A stretch of DNA of 55,415 nucleotides from JAVBUP01 sp031555175 (GCA_031555175.1 JAVBUP010000005.1:1-55415); one strand, 5' to 3'. Positions 33,967 to 43,645 are shown, numbered from the stretch's first letter. Notes: generated by a model not told the origin, from the sequence alone. A program made the numbers and translations.

Positions 33967-36615
33967 ATGACTAAATATGTATATATGTTTAGTGAAGGTA
34001 ACGAAACAATGCGTGACTTACTTGGTGGTAAAGGTGCTAACTTAGCACAAATGGTATCTTTAGGATTACCAGTACCTCAAGGGTTCACTGTTACTACTGA
34101 AAGCTGTATTAAATACTATGCTGACGGTAAAGTTATCGATGCTGAAATGGCAAAACAAATTGATGCTTCTTTAGCACAATTAGAAACAATCACAGGAAAA
34201 AAATTAGGTGATTTAGAAAACCCATTATTAGTTTCTGTACGTTCAGGAGCTAAATTCTCAATGCCTGGGATGATGGATACTATTCTTAACTTAGGTCTTA
34301 ATGACGAAGTAGTTAAAGTAGTAGCTGAAAAAACTGGAAACTCTAGATTTGCTTATGATAGCTATAGAAGATTCATTCAAATGTATTCTGACGTAGTATT
34401 AGAAGTAGACAAAGAACATTTTGAACACAAATTATCTGAACTAAAGAAATCTAAAGGATATGACAGTGACTTAGATGTTACTGGAGATGACTTCAGAGAT
34501 TTAGTTGAAGTATTTAAAGGTGTTGTTGTTGAACACACAGGAAAAGCTTTCCCATTAGATCCAAAAGAACAATTAATTGGAGCTATCTTAGCTGTATTTA
34601 GATCTTGGAATAATGACCGTGCTATCATCTACCGTAACTTAAACGGAATTGATCATAACATTGGAACTGCAGTAAACGTACAATCAATGGTATTCGGTAA
34701 CATGGGTGGAAACTCTGGTACTGGGGTATTATTTACTCGTAATGCTGCTAATGGAGATAACCATATTTATGGTGAATACTTAATTGATGCACAAGGTGAA
34801 GACGTTGTTGCTGGTATTCGTACTCCTCAAAAAATCGCTCGTTTAGAAGAAGATATGCCAGCTATTTACAAGCAATTAGTTGATCATGTAACATTCTTAG
34901 AAAAACATTATCATGATATGCAAGACGTTGAATTTACAGTAGAAGAAGGTACTTTATATATTCTTCAAACTCGTAATGGTAAACGTACAGGTCCAGCGGC
35001 ATTAAAAATGGCTGTAGACATGGTAGCCGAAGGATTAATCGATAAGAATACAGCTCTTACAAGAGTTGAATGTGACCAAATCTCTCAATTATTACATCCA
35101 AACTTCACTAAAGATGCATTAGCGAAAGCTACATTATTAGTAGAAGGATTACCTGCTTCTCCAGGTGCTGCATCTGGTAGAGTATACTTAGATGCTGAAA
35201 CTGTTCATAACATGAAATTAGCTGGTGAAAAATGTTTATTAGTTAGACATGAAACTTCTCCAGAAGATATTCAAGGTATGGTTAGTTGCGAAGGTATCTT
35301 AACTTCAACAGGTGGTATGACAAGTCATGCTGCGGTAGTTGCTCGTGGTATGGGTAAATGCTGTATCGTAGGTGCTAAAGCATTATCAATCGATTATGCT
35401 GCTAGAACTTTCACAGTTGATGGAAAAACATATAATGAAGGTGACTACTTATCAATCGATGGTACAACTGGAAAAGTATATATGGGTGAATTAGCTTCTG
35501 AAACTCCAGAATTAACAGGAGATTTCGGTACATTAATGCAATGGGCTGATGAAGTTAAAAAATTAGACGTAAGAGCAAATGCTGACTCTCCAAGAGATGC
35601 AGAAGCTGCTATCAAATTCGGAGCTACTGGTATTGGTTTATGCCGTACTGAACATATGTTCTTCGAAGGAGATCGTATTGATTACGTAAGACAAATGATT
35701 TTATCTGATGGTGTTGAAGCTCGTATCGCTGCACTTGATGAATTATATAAATTCCAAGTTGAAGATTTTAGAGGAATCTTTAGAGCTATGGAAGGATTAC
35801 CAGTAACAGTTCGTTTACTAGATCCACCACTTCATGAATTCTTACCTCAAAATGATGCTGACTACCAAGTAGTAGCTGATAAATTAGGTAAAACATTAGC
35901 TGAAGTAAAAGCAAAAGGTGAAACTTTACATGAAGTTAACCCAATGTTAGGACATAGAGGAAGCCGTTTAGCGGTTACTTATCCAGAAATTTATAACATG
36001 CAAGTTAGAGCAATCATGGATGCTGCAATTGATATTGAAGCTGAAAAAGGATGCACTATTAAACCAGAAATCATGTTACCATTAATCTGTATTGAAGATG
36101 AAATGACATTCGTTAGAAAAAATGTAGTAGCTGAAATCGAAAGAGTTATCGCTGCAAGAAAATCTAACATTAAATATATGATCGGTACTATGATCGAAAT
36201 CCCTCGTGCTGCAATTATCGCTGATAAATTAGCAGAACAAGCTGAATTCTTCTCATTTGGTACAAACGATTTATCACAAATGACTTTCGGATTCTCTCGT
36301 GATGACGTATCTAAATTCTTACCTGACTACTTAAGTACTAAAGTATTACCAGTAGATCCATTCGTATCAATCGATGTTGATGGTGTTGGTGCTTTAGTTG
36401 ATATGGCATGTCAAAGAGGTAGAGCAGCAAGACCAAACATCAAATTAGGTGTTTGTGGAGAACATGGTGGAGATCCAAAATCTATCGAATTCTTCCATAA
36501 AGTTGGTTTAGCTTATGTATCTTGTTCACCATACCGTGTGCTAGTAGCTAGATTAGCAGCAGCTCAAGCAGCAGCTAAAGATATTTTAGGTGGAAAAGTT
36601 AATTCAACTAAATAA
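33967..36615 (+). CDS. ppdK: Pyruvate, phosphate dikinase
   Basis: An 882-residue enzyme interconverting pyruvate, ATP and phosphate with PEP, AMP and pyrophosphate. The N-terminal ATP-grasp domain starts at FSEGNETMRDLLGGKGANLAQM; the swivelling domain has the phosphorylated His in GGMTSHAAVVARGMGKCC (about residues 450-467); the C-terminal PEP barrel has MIGTMIEIPRAA, FSFGTNDLSQ and the catalytic Cys in LGVCGEHGGDP. Full length. Codon use is skewed to few codons (TTA, GAA, GGT, AAA), like a highly expressed gene. It probably runs glycolysis or gluconeogenesis with pyrophosphate as energy currency. Confidence 0.97.
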   Translation: MTKYVYMFSEGNETMRDLLGGKGANLAQMVSLGLPVPQGFTVTTESCIKYYADGKVIDAEMAKQIDASLAQLETITGKKLGDLENPLLVSVRSGAKFSMPGMMDTILNLGLNDEVVKVVAEKTGNSRFAYDSYRRFIQMYSDVVLEVDKEHFEHKLSELKKSKGYDSDLDVTGDDFRDLVEVFKGVVVEHTGKAFPLDPKEQLIGAILAVFRSWNNDRAIIYRNLNGIDHNIGTAVNVQSMVFGNMGGNSGTGVLFTRNAANGDNHIYGEYLIDAQGEDVVAGIRTPQKIARLEEDMPAIYKQLVDHVTFLEKHYHDMQDVEFTVEEGTLYILQTRNGKRTGPAALKMAVDMVAEGLIDKNTALTRVECDQISQLLHPNFTKDALAKATLLVEGLPASPGAASGRVYLDAETVHNMKLAGEKCLLVRHETSPEDIQGMVSCEGILTSTGGMTSHAAVVARGMGKCCIVGAKALSIDYAARTFTVDGKTYNEGDYLSIDGTTGKVYMGELASETPELTGDFGTLMQWADEVKKLDVRANADSPRDAEAAIKFGATGIGLCRTEHMFFEGDRIDYVRQMILSDGVEARIAALDELYKFQVEDFRGIFRAMEGLPVTVRLLDPPLHEFLPQNDADYQVVADKLGKTLAEVKAKGETLHEVNPMLGHRGSRLAVTYPEIYNMQVRAIMDAAIDIEAEKGCTIKPEIMLPLICIEDEMTFVRKNVVAEIERVIAARKSNIKYMIGTMIEIPRAAIIADKLAEQAEFFSFGTNDLSQMTFGFSRDDVSKFLPDYLSTKVLPVDPFVSIDVDGVGALVDMACQRGRAARPNIKLGVCGEHGGDPKSIEFFHKVGLAYVSCSPYRVLVARLAAAQAAAKDILGGKVNSTK

Positions 36616-36622
36616 TCATATA

Positions 36623-36656
36623 AAAGATTCTCTTAATTTAATAGAGAGTCTTTTTT
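36623..36656 (+). terminator. Terminator after ppdK
   Basis: AGATTCTCTT/AGAGAGTCTT imperfect stem followed by six T's. Confidence 0.7.
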
Positions 36657-36863
36657 GTTTTCTATTACTTTTATGATTTTGTATTGAATATTATTAATTT
36701 ATTTGCCGGATTTTCCTAAAAATACAAAAAAGTATTGTTAAACCATATATTTCAAAAAAAACGGCGTCTTATAAGATAATATGAAAATTATGAGATATAA
36801 TATTATTTATGGTAGTTATGATTATTTTGTAATTTGGATATTTGATAATAGGAGGAAAAAGAA

Positions 36864-37469
36864 ATGAAAAATATGTTTAATAAGATTACGTTAATAATTG
36901 TATTGTTTGGTTTAATAGCAGTAGATTTTAGTTTAGTTAGTGCCGCTTCTGAAGACAACATTGGACTTAGTGTCGTGTTACCACCAGAAGATGGCGGGGG
37001 CACAAATGTGTTTGGTTATATAGGTATATATCCTACGATTAAAGGTACAATTTTGGTAACTGATGATAAATATAAGGATATTGCATATTTAGGGCATTCT
37101 GGAATTGTTTACAGTTCGACAAAAATAATAGAATCAAACCTTGGTGGAGTAGAAATTGGGAATAATGATTGGTATATTACCAAAAATCAAGTTTATGGAG
37201 TGACAGTCAATGGATTAACGAATGCGCAACGTGCTGCAGCTGCAGATAGAGCTTCGTTACAGCTTGGGAAGCCATATAATTTGCTTTTTATGAACATGAA
37301 TACTAGATCATCTTTTTACTGTTCTCATCTAATCTGGGCGATGTTCATTGACTTGTATGGAATAGACTTAAACACTGAAATGGCGGACACTGATATTGGA
37401 GCCATGATACACCCTATGGAACTAGTTTTAGGACCAAATACAACTTTGGTTTATCAAAAGAAAAGATAA
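36864..37469 (+). CDS. Secreted NlpC/P60-like (YiiX-type) cysteine hydrolase
   Basis: A 201-residue protein with a cleavable signal (LFGLIAVDFSLVSAASE, cut near residue 28). The rest fits the permuted papain-like YiiX/NlpC-P60 fold: KGTILVTDD, then the catalytic His in YLGHSGIVYSS (about 77) and the nucleophile Cys in SFYCSHLIWAMF (about residue 154). Such enzymes cleave amide bonds in peptidoglycan or lipids; the substrate here is not known. GGAGGAAAAAG precedes the ATG. A lipoprotein gene follows by 12 bp. Confidence 0.72.
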   Translation: MKNMFNKITLIIVLFGLIAVDFSLVSAASEDNIGLSVVLPPEDGGGTNVFGYIGIYPTIKGTILVTDDKYKDIAYLGHSGIVYSSTKIIESNLGGVEIGNNDWYITKNQVYGVTVNGLTNAQRAAAADRASLQLGKPYNLLFMNMNTRSSFYCSHLIWAMFIDLYGIDLNTEMADTDIGAMIHPMELVLGPNTTLVYQKKR

Positions 37470-37481
37470 GTTTAGGAATAA

Positions 37482-38516
37482 ATGAAAAAAATTATTTGTA
37501 TTTTACTATTTATATCTATTGGTGCTGGGTGTGCAAGAGATATAAATTCATTTACTGGGGATTTTGAACTTGCGGTGATTACTACATCTTCTTCTGTAGA
37601 AAGAAGCACAGTCAATTATTTTAGTGATGGTCTAAAGTTATTGGGTAGTAATTCTTATGAGTACGCAGAATTTGGGACGCACTTTACTCAACCACAATAT
37701 ACTGATGATAATTTTGTGTATATAATCCCTAAAGGATTAAGTAAATATCATAATACTAAGAAAATTATAGGATTAAATCTAGGAGAAACAAAAAAAGATA
37801 TTGTTGTGAATATAGATAAAAGCAATATTCAATCGCAAGCAATAAGTGATCAATATGTTTTTGTTGCAAGTAATCTAAATGGAGTTTCATATTTATCTAG
37901 AATTGATAAAGAAACAGAGAGGTTGCTAGATAAGGAATATAAAGGAGAATATCTTTATCTTGTTATTGCATATGATAATCACATTTATGCTTTCATCCAA
38001 GACTTGGCTAATAGTAGTGTAAGAATTGAAGTTTTAAACTATAATTTGGAATTAAAGAAGGTTATTACTAATAAACTTATTGGACAAAATCATAGTAAAT
38101 ATGTTATCCATAATAAAATGCTATATTTAAGTCAACCATTTGACATTGATGATAAGGCAGTAAGAGACTTGTTGGTAATAGACTTAGAGTTGCAAGAGTT
38201 TAATAGAATAATTACTTTGAGTTCAAATTATCCAAGTGATATATATGTATATAAAGATAATTTGCTTATCACTCATACTAATGATGTAATGCCAATGGGA
38301 AAAACGATAAGTGTGTATAATTTGAGTGAAGAAAAGGATGCAGTATATATGTTAGAAACAAAAATAATGACTAGTGCTTTGTGTGAGAACTACCTATATA
38401 TCGCTGATATGGAAGGTAACTTATCCAAATTTGATATTGAAAATGATTTTGAATTAGTAGCGAAAGCTGAAATTGATGTCGATAATAAATATATATCTAA
38501 TATTATAGCTAAATAA
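37482..38516 (+). CDS. Lipoprotein with beta-propeller-like repeats
   Basis: A 344-residue lipoprotein (signal ICILLFISIGAGC, Cys at about residue 17). The mature part is a series of about 45-residue blade-like units rich in Asp/Tyr/Ile (FVYIIPKG, YVFVASNLNG, HIYAFIQDL, ILYLSQPF-like, LYIADMEGNLSKFD), which suggests a seven-bladed propeller. No enzyme motif seen. It is cotranscribed with the upstream cysteine hydrolase. Function unknown. Confidence 0.6.
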   Translation: MKKIICILLFISIGAGCARDINSFTGDFELAVITTSSSVERSTVNYFSDGLKLLGSNSYEYAEFGTHFTQPQYTDDNFVYIIPKGLSKYHNTKKIIGLNLGETKKDIVVNIDKSNIQSQAISDQYVFVASNLNGVSYLSRIDKETERLLDKEYKGEYLYLVIAYDNHIYAFIQDLANSSVRIEVLNYNLELKKVITNKLIGQNHSKYVIHNKMLYLSQPFDIDDKAVRDLLVIDLELQEFNRIITLSSNYPSDIYVYKDNLLITHTNDVMPMGKTISVYNLSEEKDAVYMLETKIMTSALCENYLYIADMEGNLSKFDIENDFELVAKAEIDVDNKYISNIIAK

Positions 38517-38524
38517 TTATTGTG

Positions 38525-38554
38525 AGGATTTTTCATATGAGAAAATCCTTTTTA
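38525..38554 (+). terminator. Terminator after the propeller lipoprotein
   Basis: AGGATTTT/AAAATCCT with nine-base loop, then T's. Confidence 0.75.
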
Positions 38555-38647
38555 TAAGTAAAATATAGTTAAGAAAACTTTATATAGAGTAGGAAAGCAT
38601 ATGTAATCATGATTATTTTATTGAAGAAAGCCTAGAACAACTCACAA

Positions 38648-38690
38648 AATGGTTGCGAATGGTTGCATATCAGTGTTTTTATGCTATACT
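38648..38690 (+). promoter_or_regulatory. Promoter with tandem 10-bp direct repeats
   Basis: AATGGTTGCG then AATGGTTGCA in direct tandem (38648-38667), one helical turn apart. The second copy overlaps the -35 TTGCAT (38663-38668); 16-bp spacer; -10 TATACT (38685-38690). Direct repeats at the -35 usually bind a response regulator or activator. Confidence 0.5.
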
Positions 38691-38716
38691 TTAAGTAAGA
38701 GAGATAGGTGGAAAAT

Positions 38717-39337
38717 ATGAAAAAGTATCTATTGCCTACATTAGTAATATGCGTTGTGATTTCTATTCTAGGTTTTTACAACTCTTGGTTGTCAAAGCAG
38801 CCATTCAATAAGAATGATTTAATATTTGCATTATCTTACCCTAAAGAGCTGAGTGATAAAGTAGATCTTGTAAACGGCTATGCGCTACTATATCATAGTG
38901 AGAAAGAATCCGTACTTATTTTTGTAAATGAAGACAATCATATTATATCTTCATATAAGTTTGGTTCAGAGTATACGAGTTTTCTAAATCCACAAATTAA
39001 TAATCATGAATATATTGTTTATGGTCCAACTGAGCAACACTCAATAAGAATAAATTTAGATGGTGTTTCTAGGACAACGATGAAGTGTTCGACGGTCTAT
39101 GATAACATGCTAAGAATTAGAGATAACTCTTATACAAATGGAGATGACATGAAATTAAATGAGGCTTACTTTGTTGAGAAGCCATATGGGAGCGGAATGT
39201 TTTTTAGCTTATTTATAAATATGAAAGATTTTCTGGCCATAGATGTTTTAGGAACGACATATACATTGACAGATTTTGACACTGTGCAATTTGCTAGTTA
39301 TCACTCTGAAGATTTTTCGTATCCAGTATGTCAATAA
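38717..39337 (+). CDS. Membrane-anchored extracytoplasmic protein, unknown
   Basis: A 206-residue protein with an N-terminal helix (about 4-22) and a beta-rich outer part with two late Cys residues (KCSTVY, PVCQ at the very end) that could pair. No family recognised. ATG 38717 is preferred over the in-frame GTG at 38708 because that GTG lies within the AGGTGGA ribosome binding site. Monocistronic, with its own promoter and terminator. Confidence 0.5.
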   Translation: MKKYLLPTLVICVVISILGFYNSWLSKQPFNKNDLIFALSYPKELSDKVDLVNGYALLYHSEKESVLIFVNEDNHIISSYKFGSEYTSFLNPQINNHEYIVYGPTEQHSIRINLDGVSRTTMKCSTVYDNMLRIRDNSYTNGDDMKLNEAYFVEKPYGSGMFFSLFINMKDFLAIDVLGTTYTLTDFDTVQFASYHSEDFSYPVCQ

Positions 39338-39360
39338 AAAGATCATAAGATCTTTTTTTT
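39337..39360 (+). terminator. Terminator before the rnf leader
   Basis: AAAGATC-ATAA-GATCTTT followed by eight T's in total. Confidence 0.75.
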
Positions 39361-39648
39361 GAAATGAAGTGATTGCGGACTGCAATTGCACCAATTTATT
39401 GATAAATTAACTAACTTATATTCTTTTTAGATATCTAACTCATTTGTAGTCTTGTGACTAGCATATATATTGCTCAAATACTAATATGTATTTTGCTATA
39501 ATCTAGATTTAAAAGGAGTTATTTGCTACAAATTAAATAATTTTTCCAATTTTATTTGTTCAATCAAGAAATGAAAATATCTTTAAAGGCAGTTGATTTT
39601 GTGATATAATTAATAAGGTTATATTAGACAAAAGAAGGAGGTCAACGT
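39338..39648. other. Gene-free leader before the rnf operon
   Basis: About 310 bp with no ORF. It holds a terminator at 39337-39360, a -10-like TATAAT near 39496, a decoy AAAAGGAG site with a five-codon TTG ORF near 39513, and the likely rnf -10 TATAAT at 39605-39610 with a poor -35. No riboswitch motif seen. Confidence 0.5.
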
Positions 39649-40944
39649 ATGACGATTTTAACTGGCGTTGGGAAAGCTAAATTAAACGGACAAAAAGCTT
39701 TAACTAAAGATAAAGATATCGTAGTTATTGAGGAGCCAAGTACTGTTTATATCCCGCTTGTTATAGGTATGTCTACAGCTTTCGATGTTCACGTAAAAGA
39801 AGGTGACGTCGTAGCAGTTGGGACAAAACTAGCAACACGTACTGATATGTATGTACCTATTTACTCTTCTGTTTCAGGAAAAGTATTGGGAATTGAAAAA
39901 AGAATGCATTCAACAGGAAGACCACAAGAACATATCGTAATTGAAAACGATAAATTGGGGACACGTGTTAAGGCTCTAGAAATCTCTAATCCAGATAGCA
40001 TGAGCAAAGAAGAAGTATTTAATGCAATTAAGGAGTTAGGTTTAGTAGGACTAGGGGGTTCTGGATTCCCAACTTACATTAAGTACTCAAAAACTGATGG
40101 TATTCATACTGTATTAATTAATGCAGTTGAGTGTGAACCATTTATTACTTCTGACCATGTAGTTATGAAACAAGAAGTAAATGCGTTATTTGATGGTGTT
40201 AATTATATGATGATTGCTTCTGGAGCAACAAAAGGTATTATTGCTATCAAAGAACACAAACCAGACTTATTTGAAGCACTAACTGAGGGAGCTAAAAACT
40301 GGCCAAACATTTCAGTTGTTGAAGTTCCTGACCGTTATCCAATGGGATGGGAAAGAACATTAATTCAAACAGTGTTCAAGAAAGACTTTGATCGCTTACC
40401 TGGAGAAATTGGTGTAGTTGTAAATAACTCAACAACAGCAATTTGTTTATCAAATGGTATTCGTAATGGAGAACCAATCACTCATAGAGTAGTAACATTC
40501 TCTGGTGATGTATTAAACAATCCTTGCAACGTGAAAGTTCCAGTGGGAACTCCTGTAGGTTATATTGTAGACCAAATTGGTGGTTATAAAGATGTAGCTG
40601 AAGGTATCTTAATCGGTGGTGGACCAATGATGGGTAAATCAATGATGAATGATAATGTTGTAATATCTATGTATGCAAATGCAATTACATGCTTAGAAAG
40701 AAAAAATATTAAATCTATTGCTTGTTTACGTTGTGGTCTATGTACGTTACATTGCCCAGCTAAATTACAACCAGTGCAAATTATGAATGCACAAAAGAGT
40801 AAAGATATTGATAAATTAAATAAATTAGACACTATGAGATGTGTTGAATGTGGATTATGTACATATACATGTCCATCAAAGATTGAAGTAACTGATTTCG
40901 TAGCTCAAGCTAAACGTGCAATTCAGTTAGCTTCAAAGAAATAG
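39649..40944 (+). CDS. rnfC: Rnf complex subunit RnfC (NADH-oxidising)
   Basis: A 431-residue subunit that exchanges electrons with NAD. An N-terminal barrel-sandwich domain (IPLVIGMSTAFDVHVKEGDVVAVGTKLA) is followed by the NAD/FMN-binding part (GLGGSGFPTYIKY, INAVECEPFITSD, about residues 130-165), an SLBB-like segment (VPVGTPVGYIVDQIGGYKD) and two 4Fe-4S motifs, CLRCGLCTLHCP and CVECGLCTYTCP (about 360 and 400). Typical length for Bacillota. AAGGAGG precedes the ATG. It heads the order C-D-G-E-A-x-B seen in Acetobacterium. Confidence 0.96.
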   Translation: MTILTGVGKAKLNGQKALTKDKDIVVIEEPSTVYIPLVIGMSTAFDVHVKEGDVVAVGTKLATRTDMYVPIYSSVSGKVLGIEKRMHSTGRPQEHIVIENDKLGTRVKALEISNPDSMSKEEVFNAIKELGLVGLGGSGFPTYIKYSKTDGIHTVLINAVECEPFITSDHVVMKQEVNALFDGVNYMMIASGATKGIIAIKEHKPDLFEALTEGAKNWPNISVVEVPDRYPMGWERTLIQTVFKKDFDRLPGEIGVVVNNSTTAICLSNGIRNGEPITHRVVTFSGDVLNNPCNVKVPVGTPVGYIVDQIGGYKDVAEGILIGGGPMMGKSMMNDNVVISMYANAITCLERKNIKSIACLRCGLCTLHCPAKLQPVQIMNAQKSKDIDKLNKLDTMRCVECGLCTYTCPSKIEVTDFVAQAKRAIQLASKK

Positions 40945-40957
40945 AAAGGAGAGCACA

Positions 40958-43102
40958 ATGAAAGTATCATTTAAGAAAACTTCACCTAACTATCGTCAAA
41001 GCTTATCGACAGTTAGAATTATGAATGAATTAACCCTTGGATTATTAGCTGTTGTTGCATTCTCAATTTTCTACTTCTTTAATGAATTAGGATCTGATTA
41101 TGGAATTAAGGCAATCAGCATTTATGCTGTATCAGTAATTGTAGCGTTAGTTACGGAAATTTGTTATCATGCAATTTCTGGCAAAAAAGGAAAAGAAATC
41201 ATTGAGTCAGTAAGATTTTCTTTCCCACTTGTTACTGCATTAATCTTTGCATTAACATTACCAATTGGAACACCGCTTTACGTAGTTGGTGTTGGGGCAT
41301 TTATTGCTATCTTCTTTGGTAAATTAGTATATGGAGGATTTGGACAAAACGTATTTAACCCAGCATTAGTTGGTCGTGTAATCGTGCACTTATCTTTCGC
41401 TAGTCAATTGACAAACTACATTGGGGATAAAGCTCCTGATGTTATCTCTGGAGCGACTCCAACAACGGCTTTAAAAGCTGCAAGTTGGGCAATCCCAGAA
41501 GGATTTATGAATTTAGGTAATTTATTTACTGGAATGTATTCTGCCGCAATTGGAGAAACATCAACAATTCTAATTCTAGTGATTGGTGTGATACTTGCTT
41601 GGCGTAAAGTAATTGAACCAAGAATCACAGTTGCTTACTTAGGAACTGTTTGGGTAATTGCTACAGTAGTAGCAATGGTATTAGGGCAAGATGTTGCAAC
41701 TTATGGGTTGATTCATATTGCACTTGGTGGTTTAGCATTTGGGGCTGTGTTTATGGCTACAGATCCTGTAACTTCACCAACTAGTCCATTAGGAAAAATC
41801 ATCTTTGGTATCGGTTTAGGATTCCTAACAATGATTATTCGTATTAAAGCTAATTATCCAGAAGGTGTGTTATTCTCTATTCTATTAATGAATATGTTCA
41901 CACCATATATTGATAGTTTAACTTTAGGTAGAACAACAAGTAAGATGTTTAAACAAATTATGACAATTTGCTTAGCGTTAGTAATTTCAGTAGGAACAGT
42001 TTCTGGTGTTGCGACATCATTATCTGGAACTGCAGAAGAACCAGAAGATCCAGTTGTAGAAGAAATTGCTACAGTAATTGGTAAACAAGATGGGGGATAC
42101 TTAATTGAAGTTCCTGGATTCCATAAAGAAAGCCCAATGCAAGTTCTTGTAAAGGCTGATGGAACAAACTACTCTATTACTGTTATAAGCTATGCTGGAG
42201 AATCTGAAGGGTATGGTAAAGAATTCATCGAAGGTAAAATTTCGATGATGGAAGAGTCTACTGCTGCTGCTCAAATATTCTATGATACATATATAAATGG
42301 ATCATTTACTAAAGAATCATTAGGTGATGCTGATGTTAAAACTGGAGCAACAAAGACAACTAAGAATATCGTTGAAGCGATTAAAAAGGGAATTGAATGC
42401 ATTGAAAATGATCCTATTGTTTCGATTGATGGAAATAAAGTGGTAGTTAAAGGGTATGGTTTCGGAGGAAAATCTGAACCAATGCAAATTGAAGTGGTTG
42501 TTGATAAAGCAAATCAAAAAGTTACTTCTGTAAAAGTATTATCTTATGCAGGAGAAACAGAATGGTATGGAAAAGAATTAATTGAGGATAATGTTACTGC
42601 TATTGAAGGTGGAACAGCAGCCGCTCTTGTCTTTGTAAATACTGTGCTTAAATCATCAATTGATTTCTCAGCAGTAAAAGATGTTGATACAGCAACAGGA
42701 GCTACTAAGACATCAAAAGGAATTATTGAAGCAATTGAAGCTGCAATTTCGGAAATGCAAAATCGTATTGATATTGATGCATCAGGAAAAGCTGTTGTAA
42801 GTGTTGAAGGGTTCCATGGAGATATTAAAGTTGAAGTAACTGTTGATAAAGCAACAAGTACAGTTAAATCTGTAAAAATATTAGAACAAACAGAATCTGA
42901 GTATTATGGTTTTGACTTACTAAATGGTGAAGTTAGTAAGATGGATGTATCAACTCCTGCTGCTCAAGTATTCGTTGATAAAGTACTGAAAGGATCATTT
43001 GCTTTTGATGAAGCAAGTGATATAGATGTAAAAACAGGAGCAACAATAACTTCTAAGGCTGTAATGGAAGCAGTTAATAAAGTTATTGCGGCATGTAAAT
43101 AG
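40958..43102 (+). CDS. rnfD: RnfD fused to three FMN-binding domains
   Basis: A 714-residue protein, twice the usual RnfD. Residues 1-350 are normal RnfD with about ten helices and its own flavinylation motif DVISGATPTT (about residue 161). Residues 365-714 are three tandem extracytoplasmic FMN-binding domains, each with a terminal flavinylation motif: DVKTGATKTT (about 461), DTATGATKTS (about 579) and DVKTGATITS (about 691). In this family the Thr of S/T-G-A-T is linked to FMN by ApbE, encoded 4 kb downstream. GAAAGGAGAG precedes the ATG. The fusion lengthens the outer flavin wire; see findings. Confidence 0.94.
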   Translation: MKVSFKKTSPNYRQSLSTVRIMNELTLGLLAVVAFSIFYFFNELGSDYGIKAISIYAVSVIVALVTEICYHAISGKKGKEIIESVRFSFPLVTALIFALTLPIGTPLYVVGVGAFIAIFFGKLVYGGFGQNVFNPALVGRVIVHLSFASQLTNYIGDKAPDVISGATPTTALKAASWAIPEGFMNLGNLFTGMYSAAIGETSTILILVIGVILAWRKVIEPRITVAYLGTVWVIATVVAMVLGQDVATYGLIHIALGGLAFGAVFMATDPVTSPTSPLGKIIFGIGLGFLTMIIRIKANYPEGVLFSILLMNMFTPYIDSLTLGRTTSKMFKQIMTICLALVISVGTVSGVATSLSGTAEEPEDPVVEEIATVIGKQDGGYLIEVPGFHKESPMQVLVKADGTNYSITVISYAGESEGYGKEFIEGKISMMEESTAAAQIFYDTYINGSFTKESLGDADVKTGATKTTKNIVEAIKKGIECIENDPIVSIDGNKVVVKGYGFGGKSEPMQIEVVVDKANQKVTSVKVLSYAGETEWYGKELIEDNVTAIEGGTAAALVFVNTVLKSSIDFSAVKDVDTATGATKTSKGIIEAIEAAISEMQNRIDIDASGKAVVSVEGFHGDIKVEVTVDKATSTVKSVKILEQTESEYYGFDLLNGEVSKMDVSTPAAQVFVDKVLKGSFAFDEASDIDVKTGATITSKAVMEAVNKVIAACK

Positions 43103-43114
43103 GGGGGCACATAA

Positions 43115-43633
43115 ATGAAAAAGACAATTACGTTAGCGATTTTCTTAGCGGTATTTAGTGCAGTCTCTGGATTGGCTCTAGCTGCTGTTAATGATTTAAC
43201 TTCTCCAATTATTGAAGAAGCAAAAATCGCTGCAGAACAAGAGAATTTGGTAAAAATCTTTAGTTCTGGAGAAAAATTTAAACAATTAGATGATAAAGTA
43301 GAAGCGCCATTAACTGCTGTCTTTGAAGCAAGTAAGGATGGATCGGCTACTGGTTATGTTTATAAAGGTACTACAAAAGGATATGGCGGAGATGTTGTAT
43401 TCTTGATTGGTATAACAAAAGATGGAAACTTTAAAGACTTTGTAGTTTTAGAAGCATCTGGAGAAACAAAAGGTATCGGGTCAAAGATTACTGAAGATAA
43501 ATTCAAAGAACAATTTATTGACAAATCATTATCAACAAAAGTTGATACAATTTCTGGAGCTACGGTTACAAGTAAACCAGTAGTTGAAGCTATTGCATCA
43601 GCTGTGGCGCATTTCAATGCGAACTATAAGTAG
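43115..43633 (+). CDS. rnfG: Rnf complex subunit RnfG
   Basis: A 172-residue subunit with one N-terminal helix and an outer FMN-binding domain. The flavinylation site is DTISGATVTSKPVVEAI (Thr about residue 147), preceded by the GETKGIGSKI block of the fold. It is on the short side but complete. Starts 12 bp after rnfD with AGGGGGG-rich ribosome binding site. It passes electrons between RnfD and the membrane iron-sulfur site of RnfA/E. Confidence 0.94.
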   Translation: MKKTITLAIFLAVFSAVSGLALAAVNDLTSPIIEEAKIAAEQENLVKIFSSGEKFKQLDDKVEAPLTAVFEASKDGSATGYVYKGTTKGYGGDVVFLIGITKDGNFKDFVVLEASGETKGIGSKITEDKFKEQFIDKSLSTKVDTISGATVTSKPVVEAIASAVAHFNANYK

Positions 43634-43645
43634 GAGGGAACAAAG

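Noticed and set aside
39490..39535. Short ORF with AAAAGGAG site in the rnf leader
   Set aside because: Only five codons from a TTG; no sign of an attenuator structure after it.
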